A stretch of 64,000 nucleotides of DNA from CAIWHR01 sp039931775 (GCA_039931775.1 JBDTRG010000065.1:11691-75690); one strand, 5' to 3'. Shown: positions 53,773 to 63,495, counted from the stretch's first letter. A program made the numbers and translations. Notes: generated by a model from the sequence alone, not told the origin.

Positions 53773-56183
53773 TCGCGCCAGGCAGCGTCGAGGGTATCCT
53801 CGAAACGGCGCGTGTAGCGTTCCATGTCGAAGAGCGGCGATGTCGTACGCCGCTCCAGGATCCGTTCGGAGAGCGCCCGGAGCCGATCCGGCGCGCGCGC
53901 GAGTTCGATTGCCCGACGCTCGAACGTGGCGAAGTCGAAGGTGACGAGCTCCGGCACGCCGAGAGTCAGGAGCTGGCTCGCCGCGACGCGGCTCACCAGC
54001 GTTTCTCCGGCGCAGGTCAGGATCGGAAGGCCGACGAAGAGCGCATCGTTGGCCGTGGTGCCCGCGTTGTAGGGCCAGGTGTCGAGGAACAGGTCGGCCA
54101 ATCGCAGGCGGGCCAGATAGGTGCCGAGTTCCACGCGGGGCGCGAAGATCAGGCGCTGCGGTGCGATGCCGCGCTGCCCCGCCTCGCGGCGCAGGTTCGC
54201 GCACGTCGCTTCCGACGACGGCGACAGCCAGAGCACGCTGCCGGGTACGGCCGCCAGGATTCGCATCCAGACGTCGAACACGGGCGGCAGGATCTTGTAC
54301 GCGTTGTTGAAGCAGCAAAACACCGGCGCACCGTCGGGAAGCCCTTGCGCAGCTCGCGTCTGCGATTGCGAGTCGATGACGCGCCGCGTGTCGCTCGGCG
54401 AATAGCCGCCGTCCAGATAGAGAAAGCGCTCGGTGAAGAACGGCTGCATTTCGGGGGGCGCCACGATGCGGTCGACGAGGATGTGGTCGAACCAATCCGC
54501 GCCCTGCGTGCCGAGAAAGCCCAACCAGTGCATCTGGACCGGGGCGGGCTTCGGGATGAAGATCTCCATGCGGCTGCCGGACGTGTAGCCGTTGAGGTCG
54601 ATCAGGATGTCGATGCCGTCGGCGCGGATCCGCCGCGCGGTCTCGTTGGCCGACTCGTCCGCCGCGTCGACGAAGTGCTCGAACGCGCGCTCGATGCGCT
54701 GGCGCAGCGGGCCATCGTCCCGCGGACCGATCGAGTACGCGTAGACCTCGAAGCGTTCGCGATCGTGGCGCTCCCAGAGTTCGGTCAGCAGATAGGCGAT
54801 CGGATGGGTGCGCAAATCGGCGGACACGTAGCCGATCTTTAGGCGCGTTGCGCGGTCGCGCGGCCCCCGGCGCGGCAGATGGAGGGTTTGCGCGTCGCGA
54901 TAGGTCTCGGCAAACCTGCGCGCGACGATGAGAAGCTCCGCCGGCGACAGCGGCAGCGCCAATGCGTTGAACGGAATCAGCGAGTCGCCCGGAACGTCCG
55001 GCAGCCGGGCGACATGCGCGCGCAACTCGTCGAACGTCGCACGCCAATCGGTCCAGTCGCAGATGAGCTGGCGCGCGCAAAGGAGCGCGTGCAGGACGCG
55101 GCCCGAGCGCACGGTCTTGCGCAGTTGATCGAGGAGCGGGATCGCGTCTGTGCTGCGGCCGAGCTCCACGAGCAACGCGGCGAGACCGTACTTGATGTTG
55201 CCGTCTTCCGGCGCGCGGCGAAGCGCTTTGCGATAGCTGTCCTCGGCGGCCTCGAAGGCCCCCAGCTTGTGCTGGCTGAGCGCGAGGTTCGCCCACACGT
55301 CGGCCGACGGATCGTCGACCGCAGTCGTATAGGCGTGATAGTGCGCGGCGGCGCCGGGATAGTCCTGCTGAACCTGCAGCAACCGCGCGAGATTCGCATG
55401 GGCTTCCGTCGGCGCGCCGGGTGCTTGGAGTGCCTCTTCGTAACGCTTCCGGGCGGCGTCGACGTCGCCGGATCGTTCCAGCGCAAGACCGAGATTGTTG
55501 AGAAGCGGCGCATCGCCGGGGTGATGCTTGAGCGCGTCCTCGTAGATTCGGATGGCCTCCTTCTGATCACCGCGATCGCGCGCGGCGTTCCCGAGGTAGA
55601 ACAGCGCCTCCGCATCCGTCGGATCGTGGGAGAGGGCGGTCTTCCATGCCGCTTCGGCGGCCGCCATGTCGTCGCGGGCCGCCGGTGGGCCGTCGGGCGC
55701 GGACGCGGCGGTACCCGTGGCAGAGTGCAGCGCGCGGCCGAGCATCGTCCACGCCGAGGCATCGTCCCCCGCGAGCGCCAATGCGTGCCGGGCGCTTTGC
55801 TCGGCGTCCGCGGGCCGCAGGGCGCCGAGGAGCGCGCGTGCGCGCGTGACGTGAAACGAGGCGTGGTCCGGCAGAACGGCAATCGCGCGGTCGGCAGCCT
55901 CGAGTGCGGTGGCGAATTCCCCGCGCGCCAGCGCGACCATGCCCAGCACGTGCGCGGCGTCAGGATGTCGCGGATCGGTGGAGGCGACGGCGCGCGCGGC
56001 GTGTTCGGCGGCCGCGAGATCGTTGCGGCTCACCGCAGCGAGTGCCTGCTCTATCAACTTCCGGGGATCGGACTGTGCCGCGTTCGTGAGGCCGGCGGGC
56101 TCGAGTGCCCCGTGGCACTCCTTGTATCGCCGACCGCTGCCGCACGGGCAGGGCGCATTGCGCGAGGAGGGTGGCTGCATCAT
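53739..56183 (-). CDS. SEC-C + TPR + GT41 glycosyltransferase
   Basis: 814 residues. A SEC-C motif lies at the very N-terminus (Cys12, Cys14, Cys23, His24 in CPCGSGRRYKECHG). About ten TPRs follow (30-400), then a canonical GT41 domain starting RLKIGYVSADLRTHPIAYLL with the OGT His, FNNAYKILP with the Lys, and DTWPYNAGTTANDALFVGLPILT. DLNGYT matches the OGT loop. SEC-C is the zinc motif SecA uses to bind SecB and ribosomes, so the enzyme may be brought to nascent or export-bound chains (inference). It is 50 bp downstream of the paralogue at 56234. Confidence 0.9.
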   Translation of the reverse strand: MMQPPSSRNAPCPCGSGRRYKECHGALEPAGLTNAAQSDPRKLIEQALAAVSRNDLAAAEHAARAVASTDPRHPDAAHVLGMVALARGEFATALEAADRAIAVLPDHASFHVTRARALLGALRPADAEQSARHALALAGDDASAWTMLGRALHSATGTAASAPDGPPAARDDMAAAEAAWKTALSHDPTDAEALFYLGNAARDRGDQKEAIRIYEDALKHHPGDAPLLNNLGLALERSGDVDAARKRYEEALQAPGAPTEAHANLARLLQVQQDYPGAAAHYHAYTTAVDDPSADVWANLALSQHKLGAFEAAEDSYRKALRRAPEDGNIKYGLAALLVELGRSTDAIPLLDQLRKTVRSGRVLHALLCARQLICDWTDWRATFDELRAHVARLPDVPGDSLIPFNALALPLSPAELLIVARRFAETYRDAQTLHLPRRGPRDRATRLKIGYVSADLRTHPIAYLLTELWERHDRERFEVYAYSIGPRDDGPLRQRIERAFEHFVDAADESANETARRIRADGIDILIDLNGYTSGSRMEIFIPKPAPVQMHWLGFLGTQGADWFDHILVDRIVAPPEMQPFFTERFLYLDGGYSPSDTRRVIDSQSQTRAAQGLPDGAPVFCCFNNAYKILPPVFDVWMRILAAVPGSVLWLSPSSEATCANLRREAGQRGIAPQRLIFAPRVELGTYLARLRLADLFLDTWPYNAGTTANDALFVGLPILTCAGETLVSRVAASQLLTLGVPELVTFDFATFERRAIELARAPDRLRALSERILERRTTSPLFDMERYTRRFEDTLDAAWRDYERTSPTATS

Positions 56184-56233
56184 GGGTATGGAATGGGGTG
56201 AGCGTTACGGACCAAAGGGTGTGGGACGAAAAT

Positions 56234-58336
56234 CTACTCGCCGGCGCGCCGTTCCCGCTGTGCGCTCGTCACGGAGAGAAGCACCGATTCGAGATTCCGC
56301 GTGAAACCGGTCATGTCGAACAGGGCCGCCGAGTTACGGCTTGCGCGAAGGCGCGTCCGATAATGCGCGACGAGATCCGGATCGACGGCGATCGCCAGAG
56401 CGAGCGACTCGTATTCGGCAAGGTTCCCGGCGACGAGCTCCGGCAGGCCGGCGGCGCGAAGCTGGCTGCCGGCGGCGCGGCTTGCCATCGTCTCCCCCGC
56501 GCAGGTGAGCAGCGGCAGCCCCATCAGCAATGCATCGTTCGCCGTGGTTCCGGCGCCGTGCGGCGCGGTGTCGAGATACAGGTCCGCGTGCGCATGGCGC
56601 GCAAGGTGCTCGGGCGGCGGGGCGTGCGCGGCGAACACCAGGCGATCCGGATCGATCCGCCGTGCGGCAGCCTCGCGGCGCAGATTCGACTTCGCCGTGG
56701 CATTGCCCGGCGACAGCCAGAGGACGCTGCCCGGAACCTTGTCGAGCAAGCGCATCCAGACATCGAATACCGCTGGCAGGATCTTGTACGTATTGTTGAA
56801 ACAGCAGAAGACGAACCCGCGGGACGGGAGCCCGGCGTCCGCGCGCGAGCCCGCCGTCGCGGCGACGTGGCGCCGCGTATCGCTTGGGCAATAGCAGTCG
56901 GGCAGAGGGAGGAAGCGTTCGGCAAAGGCACTTTGAAGCTCGTCCGGCGTCGCATAGCGGTCGGTCAGGACGTAGTCGATCCATCCCGCGCCGAGCGTTC
57001 CGAGGTAGCCGAGCCAGCTTACCTGCACCGGCGCCGGCCGCATCGCGAATATCTCGCTCCTCGCGCCTTGCGTGTACCCGTTGAGGTCGATCAGGACGTC
57101 GATTCCGTCGTCGCGAATGCGCTGCGCGGTGCGCGCGGGAGTCTCGTCCCAGGCGTCGACGAAGCGGTCGAAAGCGCGCTCGATGCGGTCTCTCATCGGC
57201 GAGTCCTCGCGCGGGCCGATGCTGTACGCGGTCGTCTCGATGCGATTGCGATCGTGGCGCTCCCAGACTTCGGTGAGCAGGAAAGCGATCGCGTGAGTTC
57301 GAAAGTCCGACGAAACGTAGCCGAGATTGAGCTTCGCAGAACGTGCCCGCGCAGATCGTTGCGTCGTCGTCGCCCAAGGGGCCAACGGCGGCATCCGGAA
57401 GCGCGCCCAGGCTTCGGCCACGCGCCGCTGGCCAGAGGCCGGAATCGGTAGGGACAGCGCGGCCAGCGGGTTCGCGAGGCACTCGTCGGGCGCGCCCCAG
57501 GCGATTCGGTCCGCGATCCGATCGTGCAATGCACCGAGCCCGCTCCAATCGCAAAGGTGCTGCCGCGACAACGCGAGGAGCGACCACGCGTAGAGTTCCA
57601 GCGGATGGGGATCGGCCACGCGCGACAACACGTCGGCGGCCGCCTCGAAATCGCTGCGATCGACGAGCAGGGACCCGAGATTGGCGAGACCGGCCGCGTC
57701 GTTCGGCGCCAGCGCGATGGCGCGGCGGTAGCTTGCTTCTGCGCGCGGGTGATCGCGCAAATGCTGCTGCACGCTGATTCCATGATCGACCCATACGGTG
57801 GCATCGGCGTCGGGAAACGCATGCAGGTAGCGATCGCACAGGGCGAGCGCTTCGTCGTACCTGCCACTGCCGCACAGCAGATGGGCGAGGTTGCCCATCG
57901 CCTGCCGGTGTTGCGGTTGCGCGCGCAGCACTTCGCGGAAGCAGGTCTCGGCACGCCCCGGTTCGAGGCTGCCCTGCAGCGCGAGCCCCAGGTTGTTGAG
58001 GATGCTGGCATGCCCCGGCGCGAGGCGCAGCGACTGTTCGTAGGCGGCTACGGCCTCCGCATATCGGCGCTCTGCGCGATAGAGATTGCCGAGGTGAAAG
58101 TGAGCATCGACGAAACGCGGGTCGCGCTCCAGTGCCCGGCGCAATGCCGACTCTGCTGCGAGCGGCTCCCGGGCGCGCAACGCCGCGCCGAGCAGCGCCC
58201 ACGTTCTCGCGTCATCTAGCCCGAGCGCCAGCGCTTCGCGGCATTTCGCTTCGGCCAGCGCAGCGTCGCCGCGCTGCAGCGCCGCGCGTGCGGCATCGAG
58301 CGCCGCGATGGCCGGTGCAAAACCCTCGGGAGTCAC
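56234..58336 (-). CDS. TPR/GT41 glycosyltransferase, paralogue of the SEC-C enzyme
   Basis: 700 residues from GTG 58336, which overlaps the stop of the upstream gene (GTGA). TPRs (about 10-330) precede a GT41 domain with LNLGYVSSDFRTHAIAFLL, DLNGYTQGARSEIF, FNNTYKILPAVFDVWMRLL and APHGAGTTANDALLMGLPLLTC. The domain is strongly similar to the neighbour at 53739, so the two arose by duplication, but this copy has no SEC-C motif. The open frame extends upstream in an unrelated Arg-rich stretch that overlaps the next gene; that extension is rejected. Confidence 0.88.
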   Translation of the reverse strand: MTPEGFAPAIAALDAARAALQRGDAALAEAKCREALALGLDDARTWALLGAALRAREPLAAESALRRALERDPRFVDAHFHLGNLYRAERRYAEAVAAYEQSLRLAPGHASILNNLGLALQGSLEPGRAETCFREVLRAQPQHRQAMGNLAHLLCGSGRYDEALALCDRYLHAFPDADATVWVDHGISVQQHLRDHPRAEASYRRAIALAPNDAAGLANLGSLLVDRSDFEAAADVLSRVADPHPLELYAWSLLALSRQHLCDWSGLGALHDRIADRIAWGAPDECLANPLAALSLPIPASGQRRVAEAWARFRMPPLAPWATTTQRSARARSAKLNLGYVSSDFRTHAIAFLLTEVWERHDRNRIETTAYSIGPREDSPMRDRIERAFDRFVDAWDETPARTAQRIRDDGIDVLIDLNGYTQGARSEIFAMRPAPVQVSWLGYLGTLGAGWIDYVLTDRYATPDELQSAFAERFLPLPDCYCPSDTRRHVAATAGSRADAGLPSRGFVFCCFNNTYKILPAVFDVWMRLLDKVPGSVLWLSPGNATAKSNLRREAAARRIDPDRLVFAAHAPPPEHLARHAHADLYLDTAPHGAGTTANDALLMGLPLLTCAGETMASRAAGSQLRAAGLPELVAGNLAEYESLALAIAVDPDLVAHYRTRLRASRNSAALFDMTGFTRNLESVLLSVTSAQRERRAGE

Positions 58337-60618
58337 GTCGTTCCTGCCGTCTCGGCGACGCGGGATACGAGTGCGGCGCGAATGCGCGCCACGACGTCCG
58401 GCCACGCTCGCGGCGCTGCCTGACGAAACAGGCGTGCCGTCGGATACCACCGGCTCCGGTCGCTCCCGAGAAGCCAGCGCCATCCTGGCGCAAATGGCAG
58501 CATCACCCACAGCGGCTTCGCCAGCGCCCCAGCGAGATGCGCGATGCTGGTATCGACGCTGATGACGAGATCGAGTTCGCTGATGATTGCCGCCGTGTCG
58601 TCGAGCGGAGTGTCCGCCGGCAGGGGACGGAGGCACTCGGCGCCGGGGGTCTTCGCGATCTCGTCGTCGGCGCCGAGCTGCAGCGAGTGCCAGGCAACGT
58701 GAGGCACGTCGAACAGAGGCACGAGAGCGTCGAGGCGCAGCGAACGGTTGCGGTCATTCGCATTCGCCTTGTTGCCGGCCCACGCGAGACCGACACGCAG
58801 CGCTGCGCTACCGGGGGGAAACGACGACCTTTGCGCGGCGCGCCTCTCGGCCGATGCAGCGAGGTAGGGCGTGACGGACGGAACGCTCGCCAGTTCGGTT
58901 TCGAAGAGGCGCGGTAGCGAAAGGAGCGGTACGTGCGCGTCGTAATCGGGTAACGGTTGGCCCGGCGCGTACGTCGCCGACACGCCAGGCACCGTCGCGA
59001 GCAGCCTCGCGAGCGGAGCCGGACAATGGATCAGCGTTCGCGCCCCACGCTCGGCAACGAGGGTGGCGTAACGCGCGAATTGCAATGCGTCGCCGAGCCC
59101 CTGTTCCGCGTGGATGAGAATTGTCTTGCCCTGCGGTGAAGCGCCATCCCAGGCAGGACCGGCGAACGGGTGCCGATCGCGGCCGAGCTCGTCGATCGCA
59201 AGGCGCCAGTCGTACTCGCGAAACCCCTCGAGGAACTGGCCGTCGTCGAGCAGCGCCAGCGACAGGTTCCAGTGCGCCCGCGCGAAATCGGGGGTGATGG
59301 CGATCGCCCGGCGAAACGCCGCGATGGCATCCGTGAAATCGTTTCGCTCCTGAAGCGCGAGGCCGAGGTTGTTCCAGGCAACGGCGTGGTCGGGATCGAG
59401 CGCGAGCGTCCGGCGATACGATGCGATGGCTTCGTCGTTGCGGTCTGCTGCGGCCAGGGCGAGTCCCAGGTTGTTGTGGAATTCGGGTTCGCTGGGGACG
59501 GCTTCCGTCGAGCGCATCAGCAACGGCAGCGCGGCGTCGAGTCGGCGTTGCTGGTAGAGAATCACGCCGAGGTAGTGGAGCGCCGTCGGATGGTCCGGCG
59601 CATCGGCAAGTATGGCGCGATACGCGCGTTCGGCGGCAGCGTGATCGCTGCGCTGGTGCAGGGCGAGGGCGGTCTCGACGCGGGCCTCGAGCGTGGGTGC
59701 CGTCGCGGTCAGCGCCGTCGATCCCTCCGCGCCGATCGCGCCGTGGCATTGCTTGTACTTGCGGCCGCTTCCGCAAGGACAGCGCTCGTTGCGCCCGACG
59801 AGGGGCGGGCGCGCGAGGTTTCCTTCGGCCTCTTTGATGAGCGAAGCGGCCTCCGCGTGTCCGGGCGAGGCGTCGTGCATGCGTCGGGCAATGGCGGCCA
59901 CCGCAGCCCAAAGCCCGAGCGCTTTGCAGTTCCTCGCGAGCTGCGCGAGCTGGATCGAGCGCGCGATCGCATCGGAGAAGCCCGGCGCCATTGCGGCGAT
60001 CTCGGCTTGCGGTACGGTCCGGCAGAAATTGAAGAGACCGTGAAAACCGAACGGCCTGCCGATCGGGTAGGCCGCCTCGAACGAGAACCGATCAGCGAGT
60101 GCCTCGTCGGCGAAGCGGATGCCATGCTCCTGCTCGAGTAGCGGGCGAAAGGTCCGCCCGATCGTCGCGTCCTCGACATCGACGAGCTCGATCCGGGGAT
60201 CCTGCAGCGCTTCGAGCAGCTTTCTCGACCGGAGCGAAAATCCGCCGTTGCCCACACGCATGCCTTCGTCGGCCCAGAACCACTTCGCGCCGATGTAATC
60301 GCAGTCGAGGAATGCCGGATCCCAAGCATCGGGATTGGCGACGTAGCCATCCCATTGGACAAGCAGCACATGTCGAGTTGCGATGTACGGAAGGAGCGAC
60401 TTGAGGACGAACTGCGAGTAGGCATCGCGCGTCGCGATGTCCGGGATCGTCACGACATCGATGCCGGGCTCCACGGCAATCCCGGCGGGTAACGCAAAGG
60501 TCAGCAGCATCGACCGCGCGAAGCGGATGCTCGCTCGCGACGTCGCGAGCGCTCGCAATGCGAGCGCGTGGTTCCGGGTGTCCACGCAGCACAACGTGAC
60601 GTCGGGGAGCTCGAGCAT
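58333..60618 (-). CDS. composite protein: DUF5672-like domain + SEC-C + TPR + GT9-like domain
   Basis: 761 residues. Residues 1-215 match the DUF5672 glycosyltransferase-like domain (VTLCCVDTRNHALALRAL, VQWDGYVANPDAWD, DYIGAKWFW, VGNGGFSLRSRKLLEAL). A SEC-C motif follows at Cys280, Cys282, Cys291 and His292. TPRs occupy about 305-470. The C-terminal 280 residues resemble GT9-like domains of TPR proteins (HAEQGLGDALQFARY, RVGLAWAGNKANANDRNRSL, DLVISVDTSIAHLAGALAKP). Two potential transferase modules thus flank a metal-binding docking motif. First glycosyltransferase of the minus-strand operon. Confidence 0.85.
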   Translation of the reverse strand: MLELPDVTLCCVDTRNHALALRALATSRASIRFARSMLLTFALPAGIAVEPGIDVVTIPDIATRDAYSQFVLKSLLPYIATRHVLLVQWDGYVANPDAWDPAFLDCDYIGAKWFWADEGMRVGNGGFSLRSRKLLEALQDPRIELVDVEDATIGRTFRPLLEQEHGIRFADEALADRFSFEAAYPIGRPFGFHGLFNFCRTVPQAEIAAMAPGFSDAIARSIQLAQLARNCKALGLWAAVAAIARRMHDASPGHAEAASLIKEAEGNLARPPLVGRNERCPCGSGRKYKQCHGAIGAEGSTALTATAPTLEARVETALALHQRSDHAAAERAYRAILADAPDHPTALHYLGVILYQQRRLDAALPLLMRSTEAVPSEPEFHNNLGLALAAADRNDEAIASYRRTLALDPDHAVAWNNLGLALQERNDFTDAIAAFRRAIAITPDFARAHWNLSLALLDDGQFLEGFREYDWRLAIDELGRDRHPFAGPAWDGASPQGKTILIHAEQGLGDALQFARYATLVAERGARTLIHCPAPLARLLATVPGVSATYAPGQPLPDYDAHVPLLSLPRLFETELASVPSVTPYLAASAERRAAQRSSFPPGSAALRVGLAWAGNKANANDRNRSLRLDALVPLFDVPHVAWHSLQLGADDEIAKTPGAECLRPLPADTPLDDTAAIISELDLVISVDTSIAHLAGALAKPLWVMLPFAPGWRWLLGSDRSRWYPTARLFRQAAPRAWPDVVARIRAALVSRVAETAGTT

Positions 60619-60638
60619 CGAAGTCCGCGGCGCGCGCG

Positions 60639-62051
60639 TCAGCTGCTAGGGCCGTCGGCCGCGGTGCGCGTCCACTGCACGGCGAAAGCCCGGAACGCCA
60701 ACGCCGCGAAGATCATGGCGACCGGCGCGAAATGGAGCGAGGCGCGATTGAAGGTCGTCTGATCGGCGAGCACGATCGCGGCATGGGGGAACGCGAAGAG
60801 GGTGAACAGCACGATCGCCCCGCCGGCAACGACGATCGTCATTGGGGCAAGCGCCGGCGATGCAAGCTGTCGGCCAGCCAGGATCGCCGCGGCGATGACG
60901 CCGAACCATAGCAGATTCCAGTTGCCGGACAGGAAGTAGCTCTCCCAAAGCGCCGTCCATGCGGGTGCGAACTCGAGATGCAACGTGTACCCGAGGATCG
61001 TGGTGCTTGTCTGCGCGACGACTGCCAGAAGAAAGAGGCCCGCGGCCAATCCGGTCGCCGCGATTCGAAGGCCGATGCGCGGCAGCATTGCGACGATCGC
61101 GCCGGGTACGAGCGTGAGCGCCCAGACAAGCCCGGGATTCTTGATGTCGATGCATGCAAATGCGAGCAATGCGGCGATCGCAGCATCGCGCGTGTCGCGC
61201 GTGGCAACCCATCGCAGGAACGAAAGTACCGCGCAGGTGTAGTACGCAGCCAGCGGCAGGTCGGCGTACCCGGCGAGCGCGACGTGAACGTTGGCGAGCG
61301 GCATCGACGCGACCAAGTACGTCACGACGAGCGCAGAAAGCGCCGACAGACCGAGCGATCGTAGCGCGCCGTAGACGGCGCAGGCCAGCGCCACGGCCAT
61401 CTGCCACCACGGCCAGTTCATCAGCGCATCGTCCCAGCGATCGAGGGAGATGCACGACCACACCTGCAACAACGGCAGGGTCGGCGGGACGTCGGGCGCC
61501 GCGTCGAAGTACGCGCGACCTCCGGCCGAAAACCAGGCGTCGCTGCCCGCGAACGGGACGATTCGTCCGAGTTCGAACCAGACGCGGGCCTTGGTCGCCC
61601 ACTGGACCCAGGCCTCCCACGGATAGAGCGGTTGCCAGGCCACATCGAGTCCGAGCACAACGAAGCGCACCGCGACGAGTGCGAGCAGCAGTCGCCACGC
61701 GAGGAGGGCGCCCCCGTAGAGCGACGATGGCCGGACCAAGGCGCGCAACGCCGGGTGGATCGCGCGCCGCCATGCGTCGCCATCGCGGCGCCGAAGATGC
61801 AATCCGATCGCAACGATGACTACGAGAAGCGGCAGCGCGATGGGCAGTGCGCCGAATCGGATTCCGGCCATCGACAGCACGCGCATCCAGAGCGTCAGCA
61901 GCAACGCGCCGACGAGGTAGCCGATGCCCGCGATCCACGCGAATCCGCCCGGTGAATCGGGCGGGCGCCGGATGCGCAGCGCGACCAGCACGACGGCCAT
62001 GCCGAGGAGCCACGGCAACAGCAATCCGGCGGCGAGCGTGACCGCCGCCAT
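60639..62051 (-). CDS. polytopic membrane protein, GT-C glycosyltransferase-like
   Basis: 470 residues with about eleven to thirteen hydrophobic helices. A loop between early helices contains VLGLDVAWQPLYPWEAWVQWATKARVWF, with the acidic residues and placement seen in the first periplasmic loop of GT-C enzymes that use lipid-linked sugars. No exact family is recognised. Within the glycosyltransferase operon it may act on a polyprenyl-linked sugar. It starts 1 bp after the stop of the next upstream gene. Confidence 0.65.
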   Translation of the reverse strand: MAAVTLAAGLLLPWLLGMAVVLVALRIRRPPDSPGGFAWIAGIGYLVGALLLTLWMRVLSMAGIRFGALPIALPLLVVIVAIGLHLRRRDGDAWRRAIHPALRALVRPSSLYGGALLAWRLLLALVAVRFVVLGLDVAWQPLYPWEAWVQWATKARVWFELGRIVPFAGSDAWFSAGGRAYFDAAPDVPPTLPLLQVWSCISLDRWDDALMNWPWWQMAVALACAVYGALRSLGLSALSALVVTYLVASMPLANVHVALAGYADLPLAAYYTCAVLSFLRWVATRDTRDAAIAALLAFACIDIKNPGLVWALTLVPGAIVAMLPRIGLRIAATGLAAGLFLLAVVAQTSTTILGYTLHLEFAPAWTALWESYFLSGNWNLLWFGVIAAAILAGRQLASPALAPMTIVVAGGAIVLFTLFAFPHAAIVLADQTTFNRASLHFAPVAMIFAALAFRAFAVQWTRTAADGPSS

Positions 62052-62052
62052 G

Positions 62053-63279
62053 CTAGCGAATCCGGAACAGCGCGGCGCCGGGGGCGGTCAGCAGCAATTC
62101 CGCCGCGATCGGCTCGCCGCCATCCCACCGCAGGTGCTGCGATCCCGAATCGAACTGCACGCCGCGCCGTTGGTAGGCCACGAAATAGTCGCCGGACTGC
62201 ATCCGCGAACTCGCCGGGACAAGGTTTCGGTAGGGTTCGAAATAGACGTTGTGCGGATAGAGGTGGTACGCGCCGCGGTCGCGGAAGTAATGCGCATCGG
62301 CATTCATGAAGATGCGCACCGGCTCCGCGGGGAGCTTGGCGCGTACGTTCTCGATGAACTGGAAGAGCGGCGCGTCCTCGGCGGCGAGATGTCGTTCGCG
62401 CCAATCGAGTCCCGCGTACGTCTGACCGGTCGCGCGCGCCTGACGCACGAGATTCCAGGTCCACCTCGCGTCATGCAGCAGCCACGCGGTGACGAACAGC
62501 AGCGCGAGCACCGAAGGAAGTGCTGCGGTGCGCTTGCGATGGCGTGCGCGACCGAACCACGCGAGCGCGGCAAGGCCCGCTACCGCCGCGAGAAAGGGCG
62601 GCAGCGGCAGTTCCTGAATGTCGGCGCCGCCGGCCACGCCATTGATCGACGTTCCGGAGATACCCTCGAAGGCGAACCACTCGTCGAGGCGATCGCCAGC
62701 GATGTCGAGGGCGCCCATGGGCTTAGCGGCGACGCCTGCGATGCGGACGGGCTGCGGCATCGGGCCGTTGATCGCAAGCGCGAGACCGCGTATTCGCCCG
62801 ACCCAGTTGGGGTCTCTGGCCAGCATCACCGGCAGCAGGTGGCCGGAAGCCACGCCGATCGGCGCCGAATTGAGCTTCGCGGGAGCGTAGTCGGTGCGCC
62901 AGATGAGACGCACGTCGGCCCCATCGGCCACGTTGGTCGCGGTCCACGCGATGGCGCCAAAGTCGCTCGAGCGAAAATCGGTTTCGACCGTGACAAGAAC
63001 GCTGCCCGAGCCCCCGGCGTTCGACACGACGAACGTGTCGCGCTCCAGCCCCCCCGCACCTCGCGCCAGGACGAATTCGCGAGGCGACCATTCCTTTTGC
63101 GATCCGCCCGGGAACCAGCGGCCCGGGACGGTGGCGGCGAGGCAACCGACGATGACGATGGCGAGTGCGGCGACGAAAAAGGCGAGCGCCTCGCGTTGTG
63201 GATTCCACGGCGCGGTGGCGGGCGCGGCGTCCGCGGCAGCGTTCGGCAGTGGGCGTGGCGGCTCGTCGGGATTTGCCAC
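62053..63279 (-). CDS. membrane protein of unknown function
   Basis: 408 residues from a GTG. A first helix is at about 29-50, a periplasmic beta-rich domain spans about 55-225, then two helices (about 228-243 and 255-270), then a soluble C-terminal domain with FMNADAHYFRDRGAYHLYPHNVYFEP. This architecture is often encoded next to a GT-C protein in glycan clusters. Probably the first gene of the minus-strand operon, since the rRNA operon lies upstream in the opposite direction. Confidence 0.65.
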   Translation of the reverse strand: MANPDEPPRPLPNAAADAAPATAPWNPQREALAFFVAALAIVIVGCLAATVPGRWFPGGSQKEWSPREFVLARGAGGLERDTFVVSNAGGSGSVLVTVETDFRSSDFGAIAWTATNVADGADVRLIWRTDYAPAKLNSAPIGVASGHLLPVMLARDPNWVGRIRGLALAINGPMPQPVRIAGVAAKPMGALDIAGDRLDEWFAFEGISGTSINGVAGGADIQELPLPPFLAAVAGLAALAWFGRARHRKRTAALPSVLALLFVTAWLLHDARWTWNLVRQARATGQTYAGLDWRERHLAAEDAPLFQFIENVRAKLPAEPVRIFMNADAHYFRDRGAYHLYPHNVYFEPYRNLVPASSRMQSGDYFVAYQRRGVQFDSGSQHLRWDGGEPIAAELLLTAPGAALFRIR

Positions 63280-63495
63280 GGCGTGAGCGTCAAGTTTCGC
63301 CGATCGATCCGCGCCGACTCGGGGCGGACAAGGGCGGTGCCGTCATTGTATCTGCAGTGGCAACGCCCTGTGGCCGTGGCGTCCGAGGGGCATTCGGCCC
63401 CGCTCGCGCCCCACGCGCTAGTGCCAGCGCTGCGACGCGCAGGCAAACCTTTCCGCGGCATCGCTCGGTTCCGTCGTCGGGTCGTAGAAAGGATG
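63280..63495 (+). other. intergenic region upstream of the rRNA operon
   Basis: About 215 bp between the divergent membrane protein gene and the rRNA promoter. I see no gene. A promoter for the minus-strand glycosyltransferase operon should lie here, but no clear match is seen. Confidence 0.5.

Noticed and set aside
56334..58202. Long open frame overlapping the GT41 gene in another frame
   Set aside because: Arg/Ala-rich translation without motifs; the GT41 frame contains all catalytic segments.
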